Source: Faecalibacterium sp. (GTDB lineage Bacteria > Bacillota > Clostridia > Oscillospirales > Ruminococcaceae). Taken from it: a stretch of 8,849 nucleotides of DNA. The translations under genes and the position numbers were made by a program. The DNA lies in assembly GCA_017483235.1 (NCBI GenBank), contig JAFULE010000194.1:1-8849 (forward strand). Reading direction: 5' to 3'. Under the pieces are notes generated by a model. It was not told the DNA's origin, ran no database searches, and was given only the letters and a program-made list of their open reading frames with translations. Positions 1 through 6,329 of this stretch are shown one piece after another. Each line of letters begins with the position of its first letter. Within the stretch, counting starts at the first letter, position 1.

Positions 1-354
1 GACGCTCTGGTCGAAGCAATCACCGCGGTGACCAAGACCATGAAGCGTGCCGAGATCGAAAAGAAGCTGCTGGCCGTGGATGTGCCCGCTTCCAGCGTGC
101 TGACCTTTATCGAGGCCTACACCTCCGATCACGCCAACGCCGTTGGCCTGACCCAGATGGTGGATCAGAAGAAGATCGGCATGATGCGCTTCTATGCCAA
201 CCCCCTGCACTTTGACAACGAGCCCTGCAAGATCCGCAGCGGCTGCCCCCTGCTGGGTCAGGATACCACCGACATCCTCAAGGATCTGGGCTATGACGAT
301 GCCGCCATTGCCAAGCTGTACGAGGACGGCGTGGTGGGTGCAAGCCTGATTTAA
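1..354 (+). CDS. CaiB/BaiF-type (family III) CoA-transferase, C-terminal end only
   Basis: The reading frame is open from the first base and ends at TAA 352-354, so only the last 117 residues are present. The tail reads GCPLLGQDTTDILKDLGY followed by a short helix and a GVV ending. It matches the C-terminus of family III CoA-transferases; E. coli CaiB has a similar GMDTAAILKNIGY tail. These enzymes move CoA between carboxylic acids through an aspartyl-CoA intermediate. The active-site Asp lies in the N-terminal half, outside the window, so activity cannot be judged. It is the first visible gene of a run of CoA-thioester enzymes, with the next gene 33 nt downstream. The likely role is activating the incoming acid with CoA taken from the product acid. 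The family call is fairly secure, but the substrate cannot be read from this piece. Confidence 0.85.
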   Translation, partial: DALVEAITAVTKTMKRAEIEKKLLAVDVPASSVLTFIEAYTSDHANAVGLTQMVDQKKIGMMRFYANPLHFDNEPCKIRSGCPLLGQDTTDILKDLGYDDAAIAKLYEDGVVGASLI

Positions 355-387
355 CGGACATTTCTGCCGGAAGGAGGCTGATCCCCC

Positions 388-1014
388 ATGCAGATCCAAC
401 GCTTTGTACTGGGCCCTTTTGCCACCAACTGCTATGTGGTTGTGGGCGATGATCCCGCCCGCTGTGTGCTGATCGACCCGGCCGACAACGGCCCTGCGCT
501 GGTACGCCGGCTGGAAGCAGATGGCCGCATCCCCGAAGCGGTGCTGCTGACCCACGGGCATTACGACCACATTCTGGCAGTGCCTGCGCTGCAGCAGCGC
601 TGGCCCGGGCTGCCGGTGTACTGTCACCCGCTGGACGTGCCAAAGGAAACCGTGGAATACGATATGGGGCAGACCTTCCCCACAGTGGCTGCCTTTGCCA
701 ACCTGCAGCCGCTGACCGAGGGCCAGCAGCTTACGGCGGCGGGCATCCCGTTCCGGGTGCTGCATACCCCAGGGCATACCCCCGGATCGGTCTGTTTTGT
801 GTCGGGCGATGTGATGTTCAGCGGTGATACGTTGTTTTACCGCAGCATCGGCCGCACCGATTTTGCCGGCGGCAGCATTCCCCAGATGAAGGCGTCGCTG
901 CAGCGGCTGGCCGACCTGCCCGGCGATTATCAGGTGCTGCCCGGCCATGAAGGCGCCACCCTGCTTTCGGAAGAACGGCGCAGCAACCCTTATCTGCGAG
1001 GCTTTGGTTTTTGA
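388..1014 (+). CDS. Metallo-beta-lactamase-fold hydrolase, glyoxalase II-like
   Basis: A complete 208-residue protein starts at ATG 388, with AAGGAGG at 371-377 ten nt upstream. The zinc-site set of the fold is present: THGHYDH (His56, His58, Asp60, His61), HTPGHTPGS (His130), FSGDTLF (Asp147) and LPGHEGAT (His187). Length and motif order fit the small glyoxalase II-like branch of soluble bacterial hydrolases. Members cleave thioesters such as S-lactoylglutathione, and some related proteins act on acyl-CoA, so a CoA-thioesterase or proofreading role in this operon is possible but is inference. Codon use differs from its neighbours: 4 of 13 Arg codons are CGG, one is CGA and none is CGT, and GCG for Ala is frequent. 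The adjacent enzyme genes use almost only CGT/CGC. That suggests lower expression or a different history. It could also be a housekeeping gene caught between the others. Confidence 0.85.
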   Translation: MQIQRFVLGPFATNCYVVVGDDPARCVLIDPADNGPALVRRLEADGRIPEAVLLTHGHYDHILAVPALQQRWPGLPVYCHPLDVPKETVEYDMGQTFPTVAAFANLQPLTEGQQLTAAGIPFRVLHTPGHTPGSVCFVSGDVMFSGDTLFYRSIGRTDFAGGSIPQMKASLQRLADLPGDYQVLPGHEGATLLSEERRSNPYLRGFGF

Positions 1015-1057
1015 AACACGGCAGGCCGCAGGGCCGCCGCACACAAATAAAGAATTT

Positions 1058-1063
1058 GAGGTG
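1058..1063 (+). promoter_or_regulatory. Ribosome binding site fixing the crotonase start
   Basis: GAGGTG lies six nt before ATG 1070. An in-frame ATG exists at 947, but it would overlap the preceding hydrolase gene and add 41 residues with no crotonase similarity. This site therefore decides the start. The identical GAGGTG with the same six-nt spacing precedes the symporter at 6566. Confidence 0.75.
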
Positions 1064-1069
1064 AACCAC

Positions 1070-1849
1070 ATGGAAGAGAAAAAGGTACTTACCGAACTGC
1101 GCGACGGTGTTCTGATCGTTACCATTAACCGCGAGCGCCGCCGCAACGCCATCGACCCCGAGACCGCCAACATGATGGAGGCGATCCTGAACGATGCCGA
1201 AACCAACCCCGAGGTTGGCGCCATCCTGATCACCGGTGTGGGCGAAAAGAGCTTCTGCGCAGGCGAAGACCTGAAGGCTCTGGCCGAAAACGGCGGTGTC
1301 TGCATGACCGAGACCGAGCACGGCTTTGCCGGCATTACCGAACGTCTGTGCGCTAAGCCCATCGTCTGCGCCATGAACGGCACTGCAGCCGGCGGCGGTT
1401 TGGAGATTGCTCTGGCCTGCGACGTGATCGTGGCTGCCGACCATGCCCGTCTGGGCCTGACCGAGGTCAAGGTTGGCCTGATGGCCACCAGCGGCGGCAT
1501 CGTGCGCATCCCCAAGTACATCCCCATCAAGATCGCTAACGAAATGTGCCTGACCGGCAACCTGATCAGCGCCCAGCGCGCCGCTGAGATCGGCCTGATC
1601 AACTACTGCCTGCCCGCCAATCAGGTGATGGACAAGGCCATCGAGCTGGCCACCACCATGGCCGCCAACGCCCCCATCCCCATGCGCCTGACCAAGCAGC
1701 TGCTGCACATGGCCCCTCACACCAGTCTGGAAGATGGCATGCGTGTCAGCCGCTACATGGCATGGAAGTACGTGGAAGGCACCGAAGACGCCGTAGAAGG
1801 CGCTGCTGCCTTTGCCGAAAAGCGCAAGCCCCAGTGGAAGAATCGCTGA
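1070..1849 (+). CDS. Enoyl-CoA hydratase/isomerase (crotonase) family, CaiD-like
   Basis: A 259-residue protein, the usual crotonase length. The oxyanion-hole segments are FCAGEDLKAL (62-71) and GTAAGGGLE (104-112). Both hydratase acids appear conserved: Glu112 in GGGLE and Glu132 in LTEV are 20 residues apart, like Glu144 and Glu164 of rat mitochondrial hydratase. The stretch SGGIVRIPKYIP followed by ANEMCLTG (141-163) closely resembles the matching segment of E. coli CaiD (crotonobetainyl-CoA hydratase), beyond general family similarity. The C-terminal EGAAAFAEKRKP is typical of the family. The likely reaction is reversible hydration of an enoyl-CoA to a 3-hydroxyacyl-CoA in the cytoplasm. 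It sits between the hydrolase (55-nt gap) and a CaiA-like dehydrogenase (98-nt gap), so it probably supplies or drains that enzyme's enoyl-CoA. Substrate is unproven. Confidence 0.88.
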   Translation: MEEKKVLTELRDGVLIVTINRERRRNAIDPETANMMEAILNDAETNPEVGAILITGVGEKSFCAGEDLKALAENGGVCMTETEHGFAGITERLCAKPIVCAMNGTAAGGGLEIALACDVIVAADHARLGLTEVKVGLMATSGGIVRIPKYIPIKIANEMCLTGNLISAQRAAEIGLINYCLPANQVMDKAIELATTMAANAPIPMRLTKQLLHMAPHTSLEDGMRVSRYMAWKYVEGTEDAVEGAAAFAEKRKPQWKNR

Positions 1850-1880
1850 TTCTGCCCGCCCGTTTTACTTTTGTTAGATT

Positions 1881-1923
1881 GGCGGCTCGTCGGCCTGTGT
1901 CATCCGGCAGCGGCCGGCCCGCC
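1881..1923 (+). other. Interrupted GC-rich hairpin in the leader of the CaiA-like gene
   Basis: GGCGG (1881-1885) and CGGCC (1891-1895) can pair with CCGCC (1919-1923) and GGCCG (1912-1916). This gives two 5-bp helices separated by an unequal internal loop and closed by a 16-nt loop. No U-tract follows, so it is not a standard intrinsic terminator. It ends 10 nt before the GGAGG ribosome binding site (1934-1938) of the next gene and could affect mRNA processing or stability. The T-rich stretch just before it (TGTTAGATT at 1872-1880) resembles a weak extended -10, but no -35 was found. Confidence 0.35.
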
Positions 1924-1947
1924 GAAAAATATTGGAGGTAACTATAT

Positions 1948-3105
1948 ATGGATTTTCGTATTACTGAAGAGCAGGAACTGATTGTTCAGGCGATTGCTGA
2001 TGCGATGGAGCAGGCAAACCTGGAGAGCTATCTGCAGGATTGCGACAAGAACTGCCAGACCCCCCACGAGTGGCTGGACCTGATTCAGGATCTGGGCCTG
2101 AACAACCTGTTCCTGCCCGAAGAGATCGGCGGCGACGGTGAAGGCGCTGTGACCATGTTCCTGGTCATGGAAGCTCTGGGCCGTGCAGGTGGCCCCGTCT
2201 ACCTGTTCTGGGAGCATGTTAAGGCCGACGCTCTGCTGGAAGAAGGCACCCCCGAGCAGATTGAGAAGTACTGCGCTCTGCTGAAGGACGGCAAGAGCCC
2301 CTTCTCTCAGGCTCTGTCCGAGCCCAGCGCCGGCACCGACCTGTCTGCCAACTCCATCCAGACCACCTACACCCGCAAGGACGGCAAGATTTACATCAAC
2401 GGCCACAAGCACTTCATCTCCGGCGCTATGGACAGTGATGTTGCCCTGACCCTGTGCAAGAACAGCGAAGACGGCCAGACCCTGACCATGTTCTTTGTGC
2501 CCACCGTTGGCCCCAACGTCAAGAAGGCTCCCATGGAGAAGATGGGCATCAACATGGAAAACGTCTGCGACATCTGGTTCGACAACGTTGAGATCGAAGA
2601 GTCCGACATGTTCTCCTTCGAGGGCAACGGCCTGATGGCTACCTCCAAGGGCTTCGACTACGAGCGCCTGATCGACGCTTTCAATGCTTACAGCCAGGCT
2701 CTGTGCGCTTACGAGGACGCCTGCCGTTACGCCACCCAGCGTGAGGTGAAGGGCAAGCCCATCGGCATGCAGCAGCTGATCCAGAACCATGTCATGCAGA
2801 TGACCATGCGCATCGAGGCTATGCGCAACATGCTGCTGCACTACGCCTGGAACAAGGACAATGGCTGCCTGACCCGTGCCGAGGCTTCCATTGCCAAGCA
2901 GTACTGCTCCGAAAGCGCCAACGAGGTTGTCGATCATGCCATGCAGATCATGGCCGGCATCGGCTTCTGCGGCAGCCGCGTCAGCCGTATCTACCGCGAC
3001 CTGCGCATCACCCGTATCTCCGGCGGCACCGGCGAGATCCAGACCATCATTGCTTCCCGCGCTGCCCTGCGCAAGTTCGACCCCAACTTCGGCAAGCGCC
3101 GCTGA
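1948..3105 (+). CDS. Acyl-CoA dehydrogenase, CaiA-like (crotonobetainyl-CoA reductase family)
   Basis: A 385-residue flavoprotein of normal acyl-CoA dehydrogenase length. ATG 1948 follows GGAGG at 1934-1938 by nine nt. It resembles E. coli CaiA along its length: MDF...EEQEL at the start, ESYLQDCDKN (26-35), TTYTRKDGKIYINGHKHFIS (139-158), FDYERLIDAFNAYSQALCAYEDACRYA (236-262) and an ISGGTGEIQ end (357-365). SEPSAGTD (124-131) is the FAD/substrate loop. The position of the medium-chain enzymes' catalytic Glu is Gly359, whereas Glu239 in FDYER fits the base position of isovaleryl- and long-chain enzymes. CaiA shows the same arrangement (SGG plus DHER). It should exchange electrons between an enoyl-/acyl-CoA pair and the EtfAB encoded immediately downstream. 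Reduction is likelier in an anaerobe. Gamma-butyrobetaine chemistry is possible, but a different polar acyl group is equally open. Confidence 0.88.
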   Translation: MDFRITEEQELIVQAIADAMEQANLESYLQDCDKNCQTPHEWLDLIQDLGLNNLFLPEEIGGDGEGAVTMFLVMEALGRAGGPVYLFWEHVKADALLEEGTPEQIEKYCALLKDGKSPFSQALSEPSAGTDLSANSIQTTYTRKDGKIYINGHKHFISGAMDSDVALTLCKNSEDGQTLTMFFVPTVGPNVKKAPMEKMGINMENVCDIWFDNVEIEESDMFSFEGNGLMATSKGFDYERLIDAFNAYSQALCAYEDACRYATQREVKGKPIGMQQLIQNHVMQMTMRIEAMRNMLLHYAWNKDNGCLTRAEASIAKQYCSESANEVVDHAMQIMAGIGFCGSRVSRIYRDLRITRISGGTGEIQTIIASRAALRKFDPNFGKRR

Positions 3106-3146
3106 TTCTGCGTTGCAGCTGATTAAATTTAGGAGGAATCCGAAAT

Positions 3147-3950
3147 ATGAAAAATATGCTCGTCTGCATCAAGCAGGTGCCGGATACCACCGAGATCAAG
3201 ATTGATCCGGTGAAGAAAACCCTGATCCGTGACGGCGTGCCCAGCATCGTCAACCCCTTTGACGCCTATGCTCTGGAGCTGGCCGCCCGTATCAAGGACA
3301 AAGAGCCCGACAGCAAAATCACCCTGCTGTGCATGGGCCCCCCGCAGGCCAAGGAGGCCCTGAAGACCTGTCTGGCCGTTGGCGGCGACAAGGCTTATCT
3401 GGTTTCCGGCCGTGAGTTCGGCGGTTCTGATACCCTGGCCACCAGCTACATCCTGTCCTGCGCTGTTGAGAAGGTTCGTCAGCTGGAAGGCGACTTCGAC
3501 GTGATCTTCAGCGGCAAGCAGGCCATCGACGGCGACACCGCTCAGGTTGGCCCCGAGCTGGCTGAGCATCTGGGCCTGCCCCAGGTGACCTACGCGGTCG
3601 AAACCGAAGCTGAGGAAAAGAGCATCGTGGTCAAGAAGGAAACCGAAGAAGGCTTTGAGAAGGTGCGTGTGCAGTGCCCCTGCGTCATCACCGTGACCAA
3701 GCCCAGCTTTGACCCCCGCTTCCCCTCGATCAAGAGCAAGCTGGCTGCCAACCGCAAGGAGATCCCCGTGATCGGCGCCGCTGATCTGGACATCGACCTG
3801 ACCCGCGCCGGCCTGAGTGGCTCGCCCACCAAGGTCAAGAAGACCTTTACCCCTCCCGTCAAGACTTCTGGCGTCAAGATCCAGGAGGAAGATCCCGCCG
3901 TCGGCGCTGAGAAGCTGTTTGCCATGCTCAGCGAAGGCAAAATCATTTGA
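3147..3950 (+). CDS. etfB: Electron transfer flavoprotein subunit beta (FixA/EtfB)
   Basis: A 267-residue EtfB. AGGAGG at 3131-3136 lies ten nt before ATG 3147. Landmarks are the N-terminal CIKQVPDTTEIKIDP (7-21), NPFDAYALE (36-44), the nucleotide-binding stretch FGGSDTLATSY (91-101), DGDTAQVGPELAEHLGLPQVT (128-148), and RFPSIKSKLAANRKEIP (191-207), which corresponds to the dehydrogenase-docking recognition loop. These stretches resemble EtfB of Acidaminococcus fermentans, a flavin-bifurcating anaerobic Etf, more than the AMP-binding respiratory type. NADH-driven bifurcation is therefore plausible but not proven. With EtfA it would pass electrons to or from the acyl-CoA dehydrogenases on either side. 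It lies 41 nt after the CaiA-like gene and 15 nt before etfA. No FixC or FixX partner is seen in the window. Confidence 0.95.
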   Translation: MKNMLVCIKQVPDTTEIKIDPVKKTLIRDGVPSIVNPFDAYALELAARIKDKEPDSKITLLCMGPPQAKEALKTCLAVGGDKAYLVSGREFGGSDTLATSYILSCAVEKVRQLEGDFDVIFSGKQAIDGDTAQVGPELAEHLGLPQVTYAVETEAEEKSIVVKKETEEGFEKVRVQCPCVITVTKPSFDPRFPSIKSKLAANRKEIPVIGAADLDIDLTRAGLSGSPTKVKKTFTPPVKTSGVKIQEEDPAVGAEKLFAMLSEGKII

Positions 3951-3965
3951 TGGAGGTAGCAGACA

Positions 3966-4979
3966 ATGGCTGAAGTAAAATCTAAGAACCTGTGGGTATT
4001 CATCGAGACCGATGATGCCGGCAATGCCAAAAACGTCGGTCTGGAACTGCTGAACCCCGGCCGCCGTCTGGCCGACAAGCAGGGCGGCAAGCTGGTGGGC
4101 GTTGTGGTTGGCCACAATGTGGACGCCGCTGTTGCTGCCGTGGGCGAATACGGCGCCGACGAGGCTCTGGTTGTGGACGGCCCCGAGTTTGGCCACTACA
4201 CCACCGATGCCTACGCCAAGGCAATTTGCGCTCTGATCGAAAAGTACGGCCCCACCACCATGCTGATCGGCGCCACCAACAATGGCCGCGATCTGGGCCC
4301 CCGTGTGGCCTGCCGTCTGGGCACCGGCCTGACCGCCGACTGCACCTCGCTGGACATTGACGAAGAAAGCGGCAACATGGCCTGGACCCGCCCCGCATTT
4401 GGCGGCAACCTGATGGCTACCATTCTGTGCCCCAACCATCGTCCCCAGCTGGGCACTGTCCGTCCCGGCGTGTTCAAGAAGGACGATCCGGTTGCTGGCC
4501 GTGCCGCTGAAGTGATCCGTGAAGAGATCCATGTGCCTGCCGAAGAGATCCGCACCGAGCTGCTGGAGGTCATCTCCGAGGCTGCCGGCGCCATCGTCGA
4601 TCTGGAAGGCGCCGAAATCATCGTTTCCGGCGGCCGCGGCGTGGGCGGCCCCGAGGGCTTTGCCCCCGTTCGCGAGCTGGCCGAGGCTCTGGGCGCCACT
4701 GTGGGTGCTTCCCGTGCCGCTGTTGATGCCGGCTGGATCCCCCATGCACATCAGGTTGGCCAGACCGGTAAAACCGTTGGTCCCAAGCTGTACATCGCCT
4801 GCGGCATTTCGGGTGCTATCCAGCATCTGGCCGGCATGAGCAGCTCTGACTGCATTGTGGCCATCAATAAGGACCCCGAAGCCCCCATCTTCAACGTGGC
4901 CGACTACGGTCTGGTGGGCGATCTGCACGTGATTCTGCCCATGCTGACCGCCAAGGTCAAGAAGGCCAAGGGCCTGTAA
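3966..4979 (+). CDS. etfA: Electron transfer flavoprotein subunit alpha (FixB/EtfA)
   Basis: A 337-residue EtfA, usual length, beginning at ATG 3966 nine nt after GGAGG (3952-3956). The C-terminal FAD domain is complete: SGGRGVG (221-227), ASRAAVDAGW (248-257), QVGQTGKTV (263-271), YIACGISGAIQHLAGM (276-291), INKDPEAPIF (300-309) and ADYGLVGD (312-319). The N-terminal domain has LIGATNNGRDLGPRVA (100-115) and TRPAFGGN (141-148). There is no N-terminal ferredoxin domain, unlike some anaerobic EtfA proteins. It forms a heterodimer with the preceding EtfB, with coupled translation likely across the 15-nt gap. One Etf pair between two dissimilar acyl-CoA dehydrogenase genes suggests that it serves both. 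Confidence 0.96.
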   Translation: MAEVKSKNLWVFIETDDAGNAKNVGLELLNPGRRLADKQGGKLVGVVVGHNVDAAVAAVGEYGADEALVVDGPEFGHYTTDAYAKAICALIEKYGPTTMLIGATNNGRDLGPRVACRLGTGLTADCTSLDIDEESGNMAWTRPAFGGNLMATILCPNHRPQLGTVRPGVFKKDDPVAGRAAEVIREEIHVPAEEIRTELLEVISEAAGAIVDLEGAEIIVSGGRGVGGPEGFAPVRELAEALGATVGASRAAVDAGWIPHAHQVGQTGKTVGPKLYIACGISGAIQHLAGMSSSDCIVAINKDPEAPIFNVADYGLVGDLHVILPMLTAKVKKAKGL

Positions 4980-4998
4980 TTCGGAATAACGGCTGCCC

Positions 4999-5054
4999 GG
5001 CGGGGCGTAGCCCGCCCTGTCGGACAGGCTGAATTTTCACATTTCATCGTGAAA
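4999..5054 (+). other. Run of three hairpins between etfA and the second dehydrogenase gene
   Basis: Three stem-loops follow each other in the 89-nt gap. The first is GGCGGG (4999-5004) with CCCGCC (5011-5016). The second is CCTGT (5016-5020) with ACAGG (5024-5028), sharing one base with the first. The third is TTTCAC (5035-5040) with GTGAAA (5049-5054). A short TTTT follows the second stem, so the first two could act as a leaky terminator. The third ends just before the AAGGAG ribosome binding site (5056-5061). This arrangement could tune the amount of the second dehydrogenase relative to Etf; function is inferred from folding only. Confidence 0.4.
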
Positions 5055-5068
5055 GAAGGAGATTTCCT

Positions 5069-6208
5069 ATGGATTTTAAGTTCAATGAAGACCAGCAGCT
5101 GCTGCAGAGCATGTTCGCCGAGTTTGTTGAGGGCGCTGTTGCCCCCGAAGCTGCCGAGCGCGATGCTTCCGAGCATTTCCCCGAAGATCTGATCCCCCAG
5201 ATGGGCGAGGTCGGCATGATGGGCATCATGGTCGAGGAAGATTTCGGCGGCGTACAGCTGGGCATGACCGAGACTGCTATGGCCGTGGAAGAGATCGCCA
5301 AGGCCTGCGCCTCCACTGCCATCACCGTGGCCATCCACAACACTCTGGCCTGCTGGCCCATTCAGAAGTACGGCACCGATGACCAGAAGGGCACCTACCT
5401 GCCCGACATGGCCGCCGGCGAAAAGCTGGGCGCTTTTGCTCTGACCGAGCCCAACGCCGGTTCCGATGTAGCCGGTGTGCGCACCACCGCCGAAGACAAG
5501 GGCGACCACTACCTGCTGAACGGCAACAAGATCTTCATCACCAACGGCAGCTACGCCGATGTGTACATTGTTGTTGCCACCACCGACAAGACCGCCGGCA
5601 AGAAGGGCATGAGCGCCTTCATTGTTGAGAAGGGTATGGAAGGCTTCCAGTTCGGCAGCAAGGAAAAGAAGATGGGCATCCGTGGTTCTGCCACCTACGA
5701 GCTGATCTTCGACAACGTCAAGGTTCCCAAGGAGAACCTGCTGGGCAAGGAAGGCGACGGCCTGAAGATCGCCCTGACCGCCATCGACGGCGTTCGTATT
5801 GCTGTTGCCGCTCAGGCTGTGGGCATTGCCCAGAGCGCCATTGACCTGGCCGCCGGCTATGTCAAGGAGCGCAGCCAGTTTGGCAAGAGCATCGCTTCTT
5901 TCCAGAACACCCAGTTCACCCTGGCCGATATGCAGACCCGCGTTGACGCCGCCCGCCTGCTGACCTACCGCGCTGCTGCTGCGATGGATGCCGGCGACGA
6001 GTACGCCTCTGCCGCTGCCATGGCCAAGATGTTTGCATCCGAAACTGCCAGCTATGTTGCCGGCAAGGCCATCAACCTGTACGGCGGCTACGGCTTCAGC
6101 CGTGAGTACCCCGTCGAGCGTCTGTACCGCGATGCAAAGATCACCGAGCTGTATGCCGGTACCACCGAGATCCAGAAGCTGGTCGTTGCCCGCGGCATGG
6201 GTCTGTAA
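5069..6208 (+). CDS. Acyl-CoA dehydrogenase, butyryl-CoA dehydrogenase-like, lacking both usual catalytic Glu residues
   Basis: A 379-residue protein of family length. ATG 5069 lies seven nt after AAGGAG. It follows bacterial short-chain acyl-CoA dehydrogenases from MDFKFNEDQQ through LGAFALTEPNAGSD (120-133), IFITNG (155-160), IDGVRIAVAAQAVGIAQ (239-255), FGKSIASFQ (271-279) and YGGYGFSREYPVERLYRDAKIT (338-359). Megasphaera elsdenii butyryl-CoA dehydrogenase has its base in IYEGT; here the motif is LYAGT, with Ala363 in the Glu place (codon GCC, 6153-6155). The alternative Glu site of isovaleryl- and long-chain enzymes aligns with Val242. GAA or GAG needs two base changes to become GCC, so a single read error is unlikely. 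The FAD and Etf surfaces look intact. It may be a reductase that cannot easily run as a dehydrogenase, or may act on an unusual substrate. Glu360 or Glu367 nearby might substitute. Confidence 0.9.
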   Translation: MDFKFNEDQQLLQSMFAEFVEGAVAPEAAERDASEHFPEDLIPQMGEVGMMGIMVEEDFGGVQLGMTETAMAVEEIAKACASTAITVAIHNTLACWPIQKYGTDDQKGTYLPDMAAGEKLGAFALTEPNAGSDVAGVRTTAEDKGDHYLLNGNKIFITNGSYADVYIVVATTDKTAGKKGMSAFIVEKGMEGFQFGSKEKKMGIRGSATYELIFDNVKVPKENLLGKEGDGLKIALTAIDGVRIAVAAQAVGIAQSAIDLAAGYVKERSQFGKSIASFQNTQFTLADMQTRVDAARLLTYRAAAAMDAGDEYASAAAMAKMFASETASYVAGKAINLYGGYGFSREYPVERLYRDAKITELYAGTTEIQKLVVARGMGL

Positions 6209-6237
6209 GTTTTATTCACCAGTGTTTTTTCTCCTGC

Positions 6238-6263
6238 GCCGCCGGCCGGGTAAGGCCGGCGGC
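6238..6263 (+). other. Perfect 10-bp GC-rich hairpin after the second dehydrogenase gene
   Basis: GCCGCCGGCC (6238-6247) pairs perfectly with GGCCGGCGGC (6254-6263) around a GGGTAA loop, 29 nt after the stop codon. The only T-tract (TTTTTT at 6225-6230) lies before the stem rather than after it. On the + strand it is therefore not a canonical intrinsic terminator. It may be a 3'-end stabiliser or processing barrier, or a terminator not requiring a U-tract. Confidence 0.6.
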
Positions 6264-6268
6264 TGACA

Positions 6269-6293
6269 GGGGCGGTGAATGATCCGCCGCCCC
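6269..6293 (+). other. Second GC-rich hairpin in tandem
   Basis: GGGGCGGTG (6269-6277) pairs with CGCCGCCCC (6285-6293): nine pairs including one G-T wobble, with a seven-nt loop. It begins five nt after the preceding hairpin and also lacks a following U-tract. Two adjacent strong stems probably separate the enzyme mRNA segment from the transporter segment. Confidence 0.55.
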
Positions 6294-6329
6294 GCAGCAA
6301 TACCCCAATAGGAGAAGGAGCCAATCGGA

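Noticed and set aside
947..1069. Upstream in-frame extension of the crotonase gene
   Set aside because: It overlaps the hydrolase gene and adds residues without family similarity. GAGGTG six nt before ATG 1070 marks the start.
1872..1880. Possible promoter before the CaiA-like gene
   Set aside because: TGTTAGATT resembles an extended -10, but no -35-like hexamer occurs at suitable spacing and the implied start would fall inside the leader hairpin.
1942..2937. 331-codon open frame on the minus strand opposite the CaiA-like gene
   Set aside because: It is the same antisense codon-bias effect. It has low-complexity Val/Leu/Gly/His composition, no convincing start signal, and lies fully within a well-supported gene.
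3129..4928. 599-codon open frame on the minus strand opposite etfB/etfA
   Set aside because: The plus strand carries unmistakable EtfB and EtfA. The antisense frame is a by-product of GC-rich third codon positions, crosses the etfB/etfA gap, and its translation is Gly/Ala/His/Gln-rich with no recognisable domain.
6238..6263. Intrinsic terminator after the second dehydrogenase gene
   Set aside because: The stem is excellent, but no U-tract follows on the plus strand. The T-tract lies upstream, so it is listed as a hairpin rather than a terminator.
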